Below, one piece after another: positions 18,155-25,779 of a stretch of 64,000 nucleotides of DNA. The position numbers and the translations under genes were made by a program. The stretch covers positions 1 through 64,000 of the forward strand of contig NZ_JAHWYN010000014.1 of NCBI RefSeq assembly GCF_019351435.1, written 5' to 3'. Each line of letters begins with the position of its first letter. The first letter of the stretch is position 1. The notes under the pieces were generated by a model. The model saw only the letters and a program-made list of their open reading frames with translations, was not told where the DNA came from and did not search any database. This DNA comes from Flavobacterium taihuense. GTDB lineage: Bacteria; Bacteroidota; Bacteroidia; Flavobacteriales; Flavobacteriaceae.

Positions 18155-18721
18155 ATGACTAAAAAAGTGTTTTCGAATTTAGATCCATTAACCCAACAAA
18201 TTCAAAATTTAGGAATAGATTCTTGGAAAGACTTATTGATTTACGTTAAAAACATGCCCTACGGCCGAAATGCCAATCGAGATGATTTGTCTTTGGTCTT
18301 AATAGAAAACAAAGGCACTTGCAGTTCCAAGCATGCTTTTCTAAAAGAAGTGGCCAACCAAAATAAAATTCCAAACGTAAAACTCATTATTGGAATTTAT
18401 AAAATGAACGAATCCAATACCAAAATCGGAAAGATACTAACCGATAATAACATTGATTTCATACCAGAAGCCCATTGTTATTTGAATATAAGTGGAGAAC
18501 GATTTGATTTTACTACCAGATCTTCAAATTTCACAAAAATAAAAGATGATTTGCTTAAAGAAATTGAAATTGAACCCTACCAAGTTGGAGAGTTCAAAAT
18601 CAAATTCCATAAAAATTTTATAAAAAAGTGGTTGTCGGACTCAAATGCTACTATAACTTTTGAACAATTGTGGGCGATTAGAGAGCAATGCATTATTTAT
18701 TTATCACAAGGGTATTTATAA
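18155..18721 (+). CDS. Transglutaminase-like cysteine protein, function unknown
   Basis: A 188-residue cytoplasmic protein that I do not recognise as a named family. A possible papain/transglutaminase-like triad is in order: Cys in NKGTCSSKHAFL near 51, His in PEAHCYLN near 107, and Asp in ERFDFTT near 117. The spacing fits the transglutaminase-like fold, where a Cys at a helix start is followed by His and Asp on strands. It lies 28 bases after the nucleoside phosphorylase on the same strand and is probably cotranscribed. The family call is inference. Confidence 0.6.
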   Translation: MTKKVFSNLDPLTQQIQNLGIDSWKDLLIYVKNMPYGRNANRDDLSLVLIENKGTCSSKHAFLKEVANQNKIPNVKLIIGIYKMNESNTKIGKILTDNNIDFIPEAHCYLNISGERFDFTTRSSNFTKIKDDLLKEIEIEPYQVGEFKIKFHKNFIKKWLSDSNATITFEQLWAIREQCIIYLSQGYL

Positions 18722-18762
18722 AATTACTTTTCTTGTTTTTTCTAAAAGTATAAGGCAAATCA

Positions 18763-19728
18763 TTAAAAGTGCTGAACAATTAGAAAGTAAATCGGCATTC
18801 CTATGGTGATGTTTACCGGGAACGTGACAGCGAGTGCCATAGGCAAATACAGACCGGGATTTGATTTGGGAACCGAAATTTGCATTGCTGCGGGAACAGC
18901 GATATAGGAAGCACTTGCGGCTAGGACAGCAAAAATGAATCGGTTGGTGACATCATCGGTGACAAAGGAACTCAATACTGCGAAGATACAACCGTTGACC
19001 AAAGGAATAATCATTGCGAAAAGGAAAGGAAACCATCCGAAGGAGAAAAATGATTTTAGCTTTTTACCACTTGTTACTCCCATATCCAGAAGAAAAATGG
19101 CCAAAAATCCTTTGAAAATGTCGTTAGTAAAGGGTTTGATTCCCTCTGCCTGTTTGGTACTGGCCAAAAAACCGATTACCAAACTACCAAGGATTAGCAA
19201 TACACTGCTATTGGTCAAAGAGTGTTTTAGGACAGAACTGAATTTTATTTTAGTCGTAGACTGATCTTTATTGAATATAGATATTAGGACCAGTCCAATG
19301 ATAATGGCCGGCGATTCCATCAAAGCCATTATGGCTACCATGTGTCCGTGAAGTCCCAACTGCTGCGATTCAAGATAGGAAACCGCCGTGACAAAGGTTA
19401 CGGCACTTACAGAGCCGTAGGCCGCCGCGATGGCTCCAGCATCATAAACACTGAGTTTTCTTTTTAGAATGAAAAAGGTGTATAATGGTATTAGCATCGA
19501 AATCATGATTCCAAAGAGCATGGACAATGCAATCTCACTCGAGAATTCTTCATGCGACAGTTCTTGTCCTCCCTTAAAACCAATGGCAAACAGCAAGTAA
19601 AGTGAAATAAATTTTGACGTATTTGGTGGTATTTCCAAATCACTTTTTAGAAGTACGGCAATCACGCCAAGTACAAAAAAAAGGAGTGCTGGATTGGTTA
19701 GGTTCTCGAGTAATAGGTTTAAGTTCAT
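18763..19728 (-). CDS. sbtA: Sodium-dependent bicarbonate transporter, SbtA family
   Basis: A 321-residue membrane protein with about ten hydrophobic helices, consisting almost wholly of the SbtA/DUF897 domain. Typical features are the N-terminal NPALLFFVLGV, the GFKGG loop near 52, AAAYGSVSAVTFV near 101, and a similar SASYIAVPAAM segment near 290. SbtA was defined in cyanobacteria as a Na+/HCO3- symporter. The short central loop here is normal for non-cyanobacterial members. It lies 56 bases downstream of a carbonic anhydrase gene on the same strand, so the pair likely imports and interconverts inorganic carbon. Confidence 0.88.
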   Translation of the reverse strand: MNLNLLLENLTNPALLFFVLGVIAVLLKSDLEIPPNTSKFISLYLLFAIGFKGGQELSHEEFSSEIALSMLFGIMISMLIPLYTFFILKRKLSVYDAGAIAAAYGSVSAVTFVTAVSYLESQQLGLHGHMVAIMALMESPAIIIGLVLISIFNKDQSTTKIKFSSVLKHSLTNSSVLLILGSLVIGFLASTKQAEGIKPFTNDIFKGFLAIFLLDMGVTSGKKLKSFFSFGWFPFLFAMIIPLVNGCIFAVLSSFVTDDVTNRFIFAVLAASASYIAVPAAMQISVPKSNPGLYLPMALAVTFPVNITIGMPIYFLIVQHF

Positions 19729-19784
19729 GTTTTTTTTTGTGTTTATTTATTATTTAATTATTTGCTATCGATTAAAAAAAAGTG

Positions 19785-20531
19785 TTACTCGATAAACTCA
19801 AGTTCTCCTGTGCGTAACGTGTAAAAGGCCCCAACAATTTTTATTTTTCCTTTACTTTCCATTGTTCTTAATATTTCGCTTTTTGCCCTAATCTCACTAA
19901 TGGTATGACGTATATTGTTATAGGCAACTTCTTTGACAAAGGATTCGTTTTTAGATGATTTTTCGCCATGAAAAGCTTCACTCATCGCAACTGCTGGCTT
20001 TATGTTTACGAGCATTGATGTAATGTTTCCTAACTTCACATCATCTATTGCGCTTTTTACTGCTCCACAGTGTTGATGTCCCATTACCAATATTAGCTTT
20101 GCCCCAGCTACTTTGCAAGCAAATTCCATACTCCCCAAGAGGTCCGTGTTTACAAAATTACCTGCTACCCTGCCCACAAATACGTCTCCAATTCCTTGGT
20201 CAAAGACATCTTCCACGGGCACTCTGCTATCCACACAACTTAGAACCATCGCCTTTGGGTATTGGCCTCCCGTTGCAACTTTTCTAATTTCTTCTGAATG
20301 CTCGCGCTGCGTTACGTTACCACTTTTAAAGCGCTCGTTGCCTTCTTTAAATTGAAGTAAAACCTGATCCGGTGTTAATTGATCCTGTTCTGCTTTAGTC
20401 AGCACATGTTGATGTTTGTAGGTTGCTGTAAAAGATTTATTGTCATCATTTGAAATCTTGCTTGAATTCGATTTACATGATGGAAACAATTGTAATAACA
20501 AAACTGCAGTTGCAACTTGTAACATTTTCAT
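19785..20531 (-). CDS. Beta-class carbonic anhydrase, predicted lipoprotein
   Basis: A 248-residue zinc enzyme that interconverts CO2 and bicarbonate. The zinc ligands are Cys99 and Asp101 in CVDSRVP (dyad Asp101-Arg103) and His152 and Cys155 in GHQHCGAV. A signal sequence ends in LFPSC with Cys19 as probable lipidation site, so the enzyme sits in the periplasm or outer membrane. There it can convert CO2 to bicarbonate for the SbtA-type importer encoded next. The upstream region contains an inverted repeat shared with the promoter of the nearby LysR gene. Confidence 0.92.
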   Translation of the reverse strand: MKMLQVATAVLLLQLFPSCKSNSSKISNDDNKSFTATYKHQHVLTKAEQDQLTPDQVLLQFKEGNERFKSGNVTQREHSEEIRKVATGGQYPKAMVLSCVDSRVPVEDVFDQGIGDVFVGRVAGNFVNTDLLGSMEFACKVAGAKLILVMGHQHCGAVKSAIDDVKLGNITSMLVNIKPAVAMSEAFHGEKSSKNESFVKEVAYNNIRHTISEIRAKSEILRTMESKGKIKIVGAFYTLRTGELEFIE

Positions 20532-20540
20532 ATTTTGTTT

Positions 20541-20640
20541 GATTTAAAATTTAACATTGCAAAAGTGCGAACTAAAACATATAAATTTTCATTTATATTA
20601 TTAATTAAACACATTAAAATTATTTATGATTTTTATTTAA
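20541..20640. repeat. Copy 1 of a duplicated LysR-type promoter region
   Basis: These 100 bases align without gaps to 23400-23499 (offset 2859) at about 73 identical positions by my hand count. The shared region spans a common inverted repeat, and the equivalent of the lysR ATG is still present at 20626. The frame after it stops after four codons, so no regulator is encoded here. Confidence 0.65.
20581..20596. promoter_or_regulatory. Inverted repeat ATAAAT-N4-ATTTAT upstream of carbonic anhydrase
   Basis: ATAAATTTTCATTTAT lies 50 bases upstream of the carbonic anhydrase ATG. The same arms with a TTTT spacer occur 30 bases before the LysR ATG at 23440-23455. It is a candidate binding site for that LysR protein. 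Confidence 0.55.
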
Positions 20641-20782
20641 GTATGATTATTGATTTCCCAACAATTTACAAACATTCGATAGTTTACAATTAGAGCATAG
20701 CGAATTAACTCAACTAATAATAATGATGTTCATCAGTTAAAGTGCTAAATGATAATTTAGTAAATTGGCCAATCTGAGTAGA

Positions 20783-21007
20783 TTATATCTTTGTGTGTCA
20801 GACCCAGATCACGAAAATGCAATTAATCATAAATGATCCCAGGCAACAAGTAAAAACCTCCTGCATTAATTTCGCTATAATTTGTATTTGACGATAGCAC
20901 AATTTGAGTGCCTATTTTTTCGATTCTATCTTTATTCAACAAAACATCGGCAATAATTATTCTACCCTCGTTTACTAATGAGGCGTTTCGGATGATTGTT
21001 TTTTCAT
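20783..21007 (-). pseudogene. Dihydroorotase N-terminal remnant
   Basis: The minus-strand translation reads TIIRNASLVNEGRI, then NAGGFYLLPGIIYD, a stop, then LHFRDLGLTHKDI. This is the N-terminus of a PyrC/allantoinase-type dihydroorotase, which normally continues PGVIDDQVHFREPGLTHKG. The decay can be read in three lesions. The ATG at 21007 is one A short of the reading frame. The expected Gln codon is now TAA at 20823-20825. All sequence after about residue 70 is gone, including the catalytic domain. It starts 3 bases after the sua5 stop, so it once may have been in that operon. Confidence 0.8.
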
Positions 21008-21010
21008 TCT

Positions 21011-21994
21011 TTACTTTTTTATAGCCCTTTCCAATCGGTCATTTATAGATTTTCCGAGTCCTTTGTTAGGCAAACGCTCGGCAATGATTACGTCCAAGTT
21101 ACTTTTGTCCAAACGGTGCATTGTTGCATATAAATTCTTTGCAGCTTCGGCTAGATTTCCTTTTTTGGAGAGCACTTCTTGAAGTATATTTTCGGCACTT
21201 TTAATTTTATCCTTAAACAACAGCAACCCAATTTTTTTACCAGAAAATGATGGTATTAACTCGCTTACATTGTCGGTAAGATAGGTGTCGGTCTTTGGTG
21301 CGTAATGGCGCGAAAGCATTCCCGGAGCATCCGGTGAACAGTCTTCGTTAGTTATAATTAGTACCTTTCCAACGATTCGTTCTATATCTTTTACTGAAAT
21401 TGAACCGTGCCGGTAAAGAATCGGTTTATCGTTTTCGAAACCTATGATTGTAGATTCTATTCCGTTTTGGCATACTCCACCATCCAATATAACTTGCAAA
21501 TTCTCTTTGAAATAGTTTGAAACGTGCATGGCAGTTGTAGGACTTATACAACCAAAAGGATTGGCACTTGGTGCTGCCAGCGGAAACTCAAGTTGTTCTA
21601 AAAGTGCTAATGCTATGGGGTGATTCGGCACTCTTACAGCAACAGTCGCTTTGCCAGCAGTGATGATGTCTGGAATATGGGGTTGTTTTTTCAAAACCAA
21701 CGTTAAAGATCCAGGCCAAAACTCCTCGGCAAGCTTCCAGGCCATATCCGGAATATCAGAGGCAACTATGTCTAAAAATGCGGTAGACTTGATATGTACA
21801 ATTAATGGGTTGTAAAAGGGTCTCTTTTTTAATTCAAAAATTTTTTTCAAGGCATTTTCGCTATAGGCGTTTCCAGCCAGACCATAAACGGTTTCGGTGG
21901 GAATAGCTATTATCTCATCTTCTATCAAAGCCTGCGCAGCTTTGGTTATATTAGTTGTTGTCACGGATTTTTTTTTAAGGATTACAATTGTCAC
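21011..21994 (-). CDS. Threonylcarbamoyl-AMP synthase, Sua5 type
   Basis: A 327-residue enzyme that makes the threonylcarbamoyl-AMP used to form t6A at position 37 of ANN-decoding tRNAs. The YrdC domain (about 12-200) has PTETVYGLAGNA, VHIKS-type VHIKSTAF, the KR..NPL segment KKRPFYNPLIVH, and SAPSANPFG. The C-terminal Sua5 domain (about 225-325) is present, unlike in the shorter homologue at 38318-38938. The start is a GTG that overlaps the DUF6671 gene by 20 bases, indicating translational coupling. Confidence 0.9.
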   Translation of the reverse strand: MTIVILKKKSVTTTNITKAAQALIEDEIIAIPTETVYGLAGNAYSENALKKIFELKKRPFYNPLIVHIKSTAFLDIVASDIPDMAWKLAEEFWPGSLTLVLKKQPHIPDIITAGKATVAVRVPNHPIALALLEQLEFPLAAPSANPFGCISPTTAMHVSNYFKENLQVILDGGVCQNGIESTIIGFENDKPILYRHGSISVKDIERIVGKVLIITNEDCSPDAPGMLSRHYAPKTDTYLTDNVSELIPSFSGKKIGLLLFKDKIKSAENILQEVLSKKGNLAEAAKNLYATMHRLDKSNLDVIIAERLPNKGLGKSINDRLERAIKK

Positions 21995-22811
21995 AATACA
22001 TAGGGTCTTCAGATTCTTTATGGTTCGGATGCATTTCTTCTTTTACATAAAAACACTTTTGGCAGGTATAGATATGACTTAAAGTGGAACGGGTTGGAAA
22101 ACGACACCATTCACAAGGAAGGCCTCGTTTGCCATCCGTAATGCCAAAACCAGGAGTGTTGCAATTAGGACAACAGGAGTTAATTTTATTTACCAATTTT
22201 ATGGCAGCACTTTCAATAACCTTCATACGGGTAGGATTGTACATTGCCCGCATATCGGTTTCAATATAAACAGAGCCGTATAATTCGATGAAATGATTGT
22301 ACACCTCAACTAATTTTTCCCAATCGTTGATGCCTTTTTCAATTTCGCCAAAATCATTGATGCCTTTTCTGGCAATCAAGGCGTGTGAAGGGAATTTTGC
22401 CCTTTCGGCAAATTCATCCAACTCTTGTTTGCTAATTATTACAGCACCACTAAAATTGGTATCCAGACTTAACTCTCTGGCAACGATCTCTAAATTATTT
22501 TTTTTGTCGATAAAGCATAAAAACTCATCATCGGCATCAGCAAAGAAAATAGATGGATGAGAACCAAAAGAACCTTCGCTTGCTATAGCCATATCACAAT
22601 TAGTCAACTCCATAGCCATAAGGCATTTTTTCTTAGCTGTTGTTATCGGATCTTCTTTCCTTTCAATTTCTCCAGTAAAGGTTCCTAGTTCATCGGTATC
22701 AAGATTTGTAACTACAAAACATTTCACACCTAATTCCTTTGCTATAATTGGAGCAATTACTCTTTCTTTTTCATGTTTGGTTGCAATTAGCAATTTTCTT
22801 CCTTCAAACAT
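21975..22811 (-). CDS. DUF6671-type protein with C-terminal zinc ribbons
   Basis: A 278-residue protein matching what I know as DUF6671. The N-terminal two thirds form an alpha/beta domain with acidic patches (ASEGSFGSHPSIFFADADDEF near 78-98). The C-terminal 65 residues carry four CxxC-type pairs (CCPNC, CEWC, CQKC, CDNC) suited to bind two zinc ions. Function is unknown. It starts 1 base after the upstream gene and overlaps sua5, so it belongs to a tight operon linked to tRNA modification by position only. Confidence 0.75.
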   Translation of the reverse strand: MFEGRKLLIATKHEKERVIAPIIAKELGVKCFVVTNLDTDELGTFTGEIERKEDPITTAKKKCLMAMELTNCDMAIASEGSFGSHPSIFFADADDEFLCFIDKKNNLEIVARELSLDTNFSGAVIISKQELDEFAERAKFPSHALIARKGINDFGEIEKGINDWEKLVEVYNHFIELYGSVYIETDMRAMYNPTRMKVIESAAIKLVNKINSCCPNCNTPGFGITDGKRGLPCEWCRFPTRSTLSHIYTCQKCFYVKEEMHPNHKESEDPMYCDNCNP

Positions 22812-22812
22812 T

Positions 22813-23106
22813 TTATTCTTCCGTATTAGAAAAATGAATGTTAACCGTTGATGTTATCACGATCTTCTGGTTTTGTGCTGTTGCTTCAGTTATTATTTGG
22901 GAGATTGTTTCAACACTCTCTTTTAGTTCGGGTATTCTTCTTGTTGCGGTTTTGTCTTCCTTTCCGTAACGCTCGTGTGAACTGAAGTTCTTCTTTTCAT
23001 GAAAATTGATTTTGTTGATGAATAAATTCATCAATAGCTCCTTTGCTTCTGTTGGTGAAAAATTACCGTCTATTAGTATAATTTTCTCAGTTGTTTTCAT
23101 ATGCAA
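22813..23106 (-). CDS. Small hypothetical protein of the sua5 operon
   Basis: A 97-residue protein I do not recognise. It starts with MHMKTTEKIILIDGNF; the second Met at 23100 is equally likely, because a MKTTEK start is the more usual form. It has a predicted beta strand (KIILIDG), a basic middle with KKNFSSHERYGKED, and a long helix (RIPELKESVETISQIITEAT) followed by strands. No cysteines, signal peptide or membrane segment are seen. The upstream small ORF overlaps its start by about 14 to 20 bases. Confidence 0.65.
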   Translation of the reverse strand: MHMKTTEKIILIDGNFSPTEAKELLMNLFINKINFHEKKNFSSHERYGKEDKTATRRIPELKESVETISQIITEATAQNQKIVITSTVNIHFSNTEE

Positions 23107-23266
23107 TACTGTTATGATTAGAAATTTGAAGAAATTTAAGGCCTGATACTATTGATATCGCAAGAAACATTTTTTGAAATATAACGTCTCCTATCATTAA
23201 AGCGGTTATAAAAAATAGAACCATCAATATTGCGCTTGCAAAAAATTTAATGTTGACTGTTTTCAT
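23087..23266 (-). CDS. 59-residue predicted membrane protein
   Basis: An ORF with ATG at 23266 encodes a basic start (MKTVNIKFF) and two hydrophobic stretches: SAILMVLFFITALMIG, and FLAISIVSG a little later. It overlaps the following gene at its end, an arrangement typical of coupled translation. No homologue is recognised. Coding is supported by position, the overlap and the coherent membrane profile, but not by any known family. Confidence 0.45.
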   Translation of the reverse strand: MKTVNIKFFASAILMVLFFITALMIGDVIFQKMFLAISIVSGLKFLQISNHNSIAYENN

Positions 23267-23439
23267 TTGATACTTTGTAATTTAAATTATTTTATGTTGA
23301 ATTTTGCATGATCCATCTTTTGTGTTATTCATTTTCGAAATGAACTTTTTAAAAGAAAGTCCCGCTGTCCTACTTTTGATATTTGTCTCAATAATTTCAG
23401 AATTTATATTTAACAGCACAAAAGTCCGAATTCAAATTC

Positions 23440-23455
23440 ATAAATTTTTATTTAT
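23440..23455. promoter_or_regulatory. Inverted repeat ATAAAT-N4-ATTTAT upstream of lysR
   Basis: ATAAATTTTTATTTAT overlaps the TATATTTG promoter element at 23453-23460 by three bases. A regulator bound here would block or adjust its own transcription. The site matches the one upstream of the carbonic anhydrase gene. Confidence 0.55.
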
Positions 23456-23460
23456 ATTTG
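23453..23460 (+). promoter_or_regulatory. lysR promoter -7 element
   Basis: TATATTTG matches TAnnTTTG, 24 bases before the lysR ATG. Confidence 0.55.
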
Positions 23461-23484
23461 TAATGTAATGTATTAGATTAATTT

Positions 23485-24408
23485 ATGAATTATACTTTAA
23501 ATCAACTCCAGATATTTCTGAAAATAGTAAAAACACAAAGCGTGACAAAGGCATCGGAAGAGTTGCATCTAACCCAGCCCGCCGTATCTATCCAGTTAAA
23601 AAATTTTCAGGAACAGTTTGATATTCCATTAACTGAGGTGGTTGGGAGAAAAATTTACATCACCGATTTTGGACATGAAATTGCCGAGGCTGCCGAGAAT
23701 ATTATAAATCAAGTGCATGCCATCAACTATAAAACTTTAGCCTACAAAGGACAAATGGCCGGAAAATTGAAAATTTCAATCGTTTCGACGGGTAAATATG
23801 TCATGCCTTATTTTCTATCCGATTTCATGAAAGAACATACGGGGATCGAGTTGCTGATGGATGTAACAAATAAAAGCAGGGTTGTAGAAAGTTTAGAAAA
23901 CAACGAAGTCGATTTTGCGCTAGTTTCCATTTTGCCTTCCAAACTTAATGTAGAAAAATTAGACCTGCTTCAAAACAAACTGTATTTAGTTGGTAATACC
24001 GACATCATTTTCGAAAAAGTTAATCAAGAAGAAAGTTTCTTCGAAAATTTACCCTTAATTTTCAGGGAAAAAGGTTCTGGAACAAGGCAAACCATGGTAA
24101 GTTTCTTTGAAAGAAATACCATTTCGGTATTGAATAAAATGGAACTCACCTCAAATGAAGCCGTAAAGCAAGCATTAATAGCTGGTTTGGGCTATTCGAT
24201 CATGCCTCTGATTGGTATAAAAAACGAACTACGCAACAATGAACTGCAAATAATTCCAGTTAAAGGATTGCCCATTACAACAAACTGGAGTTTAATATGG
24301 CTCAAAGGAAAAAAGCACTCCCCTGTTGCAAAAGCAATTTTAAACTACATCGAAAAAGAAAAATCAAATATTGTCCATGATAGATTCGATTGGTATGAAA
24401 AATATTAA
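23485..24408 (+). CDS. LysR-family regulator, CbbR/CmpR-like
   Basis: A 307-residue regulator. The winged-helix domain (1-60) includes QLQIFLKIVKTQSVTKASEELHL-type sequence and LTQPAVSIQLKNFQ. The effector domain (about 90-295) begins GKLKISIVSTGKYVMPYFL, a pattern close to the CbbR/CmpR branch that controls carbon fixation and bicarbonate uptake genes. Its promoter shares a 16-base inverted repeat and a wider 100-base similarity with that of the carbonic anhydrase-sbtA pair 2.9 kb away. I infer that it controls both. The branch assignment is by eye. Confidence 0.85.
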   Translation: MNYTLNQLQIFLKIVKTQSVTKASEELHLTQPAVSIQLKNFQEQFDIPLTEVVGRKIYITDFGHEIAEAAENIINQVHAINYKTLAYKGQMAGKLKISIVSTGKYVMPYFLSDFMKEHTGIELLMDVTNKSRVVESLENNEVDFALVSILPSKLNVEKLDLLQNKLYLVGNTDIIFEKVNQEESFFENLPLIFREKGSGTRQTMVSFFERNTISVLNKMELTSNEAVKQALIAGLGYSIMPLIGIKNELRNNELQIIPVKGLPITTNWSLIWLKGKKHSPVAKAILNYIEKEKSNIVHDRFDWYEKY

Positions 24409-24473
24409 TGATTACTTTTGAGTTTTGAATATTAAGATTATTTTTAAAATAATGAGATTCTATTTTTTAAAAC

Positions 24474-24481
24474 TACATTTG
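24474..24481 (+). promoter_or_regulatory. Promoter -7 element of the SDR reductase gene
   Basis: TACATTTG matches TAnnTTTG, 19 bases before the ATG at 24501. A TTG at 24486 would lie at or before the transcript start, so it is unlikely to be used for initiation. Confidence 0.55.
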
Positions 24482-24500
24482 CATTTTGAAAAACACGTCA

Positions 24501-25625
24501 ATGAAAATAATACTTACGGGAGCTACAGGAGTTTTGGGATCGCATATTATGTATGATATTCTGGAGCTTTATATCAAAGCAAATAAAAACGGAAAGCTTT
24601 TTATTATTGCCAGAAACAAAGGAAAAGTTAGTGCTTTAGACCGTATCAATGAACTTTTGACAAGCGATTATACTCCTTTACTTTTACAAAAAAGCGGTTT
24701 AGAAAAACTACATGAATATATCGAAATCATTGATTCTGATTTAGCGAATCTTCAAGATACTTTTTCCGAAAGAATAAGAGGGGCTTACTTTATCCACTCA
24801 GCCGGTTATGTCAATTTATCTACTGACGAAAACCTAAAAGAAAAGATTTTTGATGAGAATGCCAAAATAACCAAATCGCTTTTCAATACTTTCCATCCTT
24901 TCATCAAGAAATTCATCTACATCGGAACTGCATTTTCATCTGGAATCCGAAAAGGACTAATTGATAATGATTTCCATAATCTGGATTTTACTCCAGAACA
25001 TCGCAATGCTTATGAGAATGCCAAATTTCATTCTGAGAATTTCATAGCCAAAGAATGCAAAAGATTGGGGTTGCCTTTTCAAATCCTGAGACCGAGTGTT
25101 ATTGGAGGTAAAATGCTAGGAACCGAAAGCCCTTATTTTATCCCGAAATACATGGTTTTTTATCTTTTGGCAAAGTTCTTTCACTTTACATCTCAGCGAA
25201 AAGGCGAACAGGAAAACGTTCGTTTCATCATCAACGAAGAAACAGGTTTGAATATTATTCCTGTTGATTATGTGGCCAAAGTGGTTGTAAACACTTTTGA
25301 ACGTGACGATATCGAACAACTAAACATCGTAAACGACAAAAGTTTCAACATCGTAAAAGGTTTGCAGTTGATTATGAAAGAAGTAGGATACACCAATTTT
25401 ACTTTAATCAAAAATCCACTGGATTTCAAATACAAAAACACCATCGAAAAGTTGTATTATGAAAGTATTGGTAAGCATTTGAAGCCTTATTTTATAACTA
25501 AACCCAATGAATACGACACCACTTTGCTGAATTCAATTCTTGAAATTCCCAAATTGGACAGTGAAGCCTTTACCAATATGATTCGCTATGCAATATCTAA
25601 TGATTTTAAAGATATCAATGTCTAG
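24501..25625 (+). CDS. NAD(P)-dependent SDR protein, fatty acyl-CoA reductase-like (NAD_binding_4)
   Basis: A 374-residue extended short-chain dehydrogenase. The dinucleotide-binding motif TGATGVLGSH is near residue 6. The catalytic Tyr-x3-Lys is in YENAKFHSE near 168, with a preceding YIGTAFSSG strand. The architecture resembles the thioester-reductase and male-sterility domains that reduce acyl thioesters to aldehydes or alcohols. There is no carrier domain and no known partner nearby, so substrate is unknown. I start at ATG 24501; the five upstream codons would start with TTG inside the promoter. Confidence 0.8.
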   Translation: MKIILTGATGVLGSHIMYDILELYIKANKNGKLFIIARNKGKVSALDRINELLTSDYTPLLLQKSGLEKLHEYIEIIDSDLANLQDTFSERIRGAYFIHSAGYVNLSTDENLKEKIFDENAKITKSLFNTFHPFIKKFIYIGTAFSSGIRKGLIDNDFHNLDFTPEHRNAYENAKFHSENFIAKECKRLGLPFQILRPSVIGGKMLGTESPYFIPKYMVFYLLAKFFHFTSQRKGEQENVRFIINEETGLNIIPVDYVAKVVVNTFERDDIEQLNIVNDKSFNIVKGLQLIMKEVGYTNFTLIKNPLDFKYKNTIEKLYYESIGKHLKPYFITKPNEYDTTLLNSILEIPKLDSEAFTNMIRYAISNDFKDINV

Positions 25626-25765
25626 ATTTTACCAAGTTTTTAAGATGCTACGAATTTAAGTTTCTTAGTATCTTAAAAAAAATGTTAAACAACCTCTTAA
25701 AACAAAAATTTGGTTTAGAAATTATAGATAAAAAAGGTACTTTTACAAATAGCAATACAGATCCC

Positions 25766-25773
25766 TACTTTTG
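25766..25773 (+). promoter_or_regulatory. Promoter -7 element giving a leaderless or near-leaderless transcript
   Basis: TACTTTTG matches TAnnTTTG and ends only 6 bases before the ATG at 25780. If used, transcription starts at or within a few bases of the start codon. Confidence 0.5.
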
Positions 25774-25779
25774 GGTATT

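Noticed and set aside
24486..24500. TTG start adding five residues to the SDR protein
   Set aside because: It lies immediately after a TAnnTTTG element and would be at or upstream of the transcript start.
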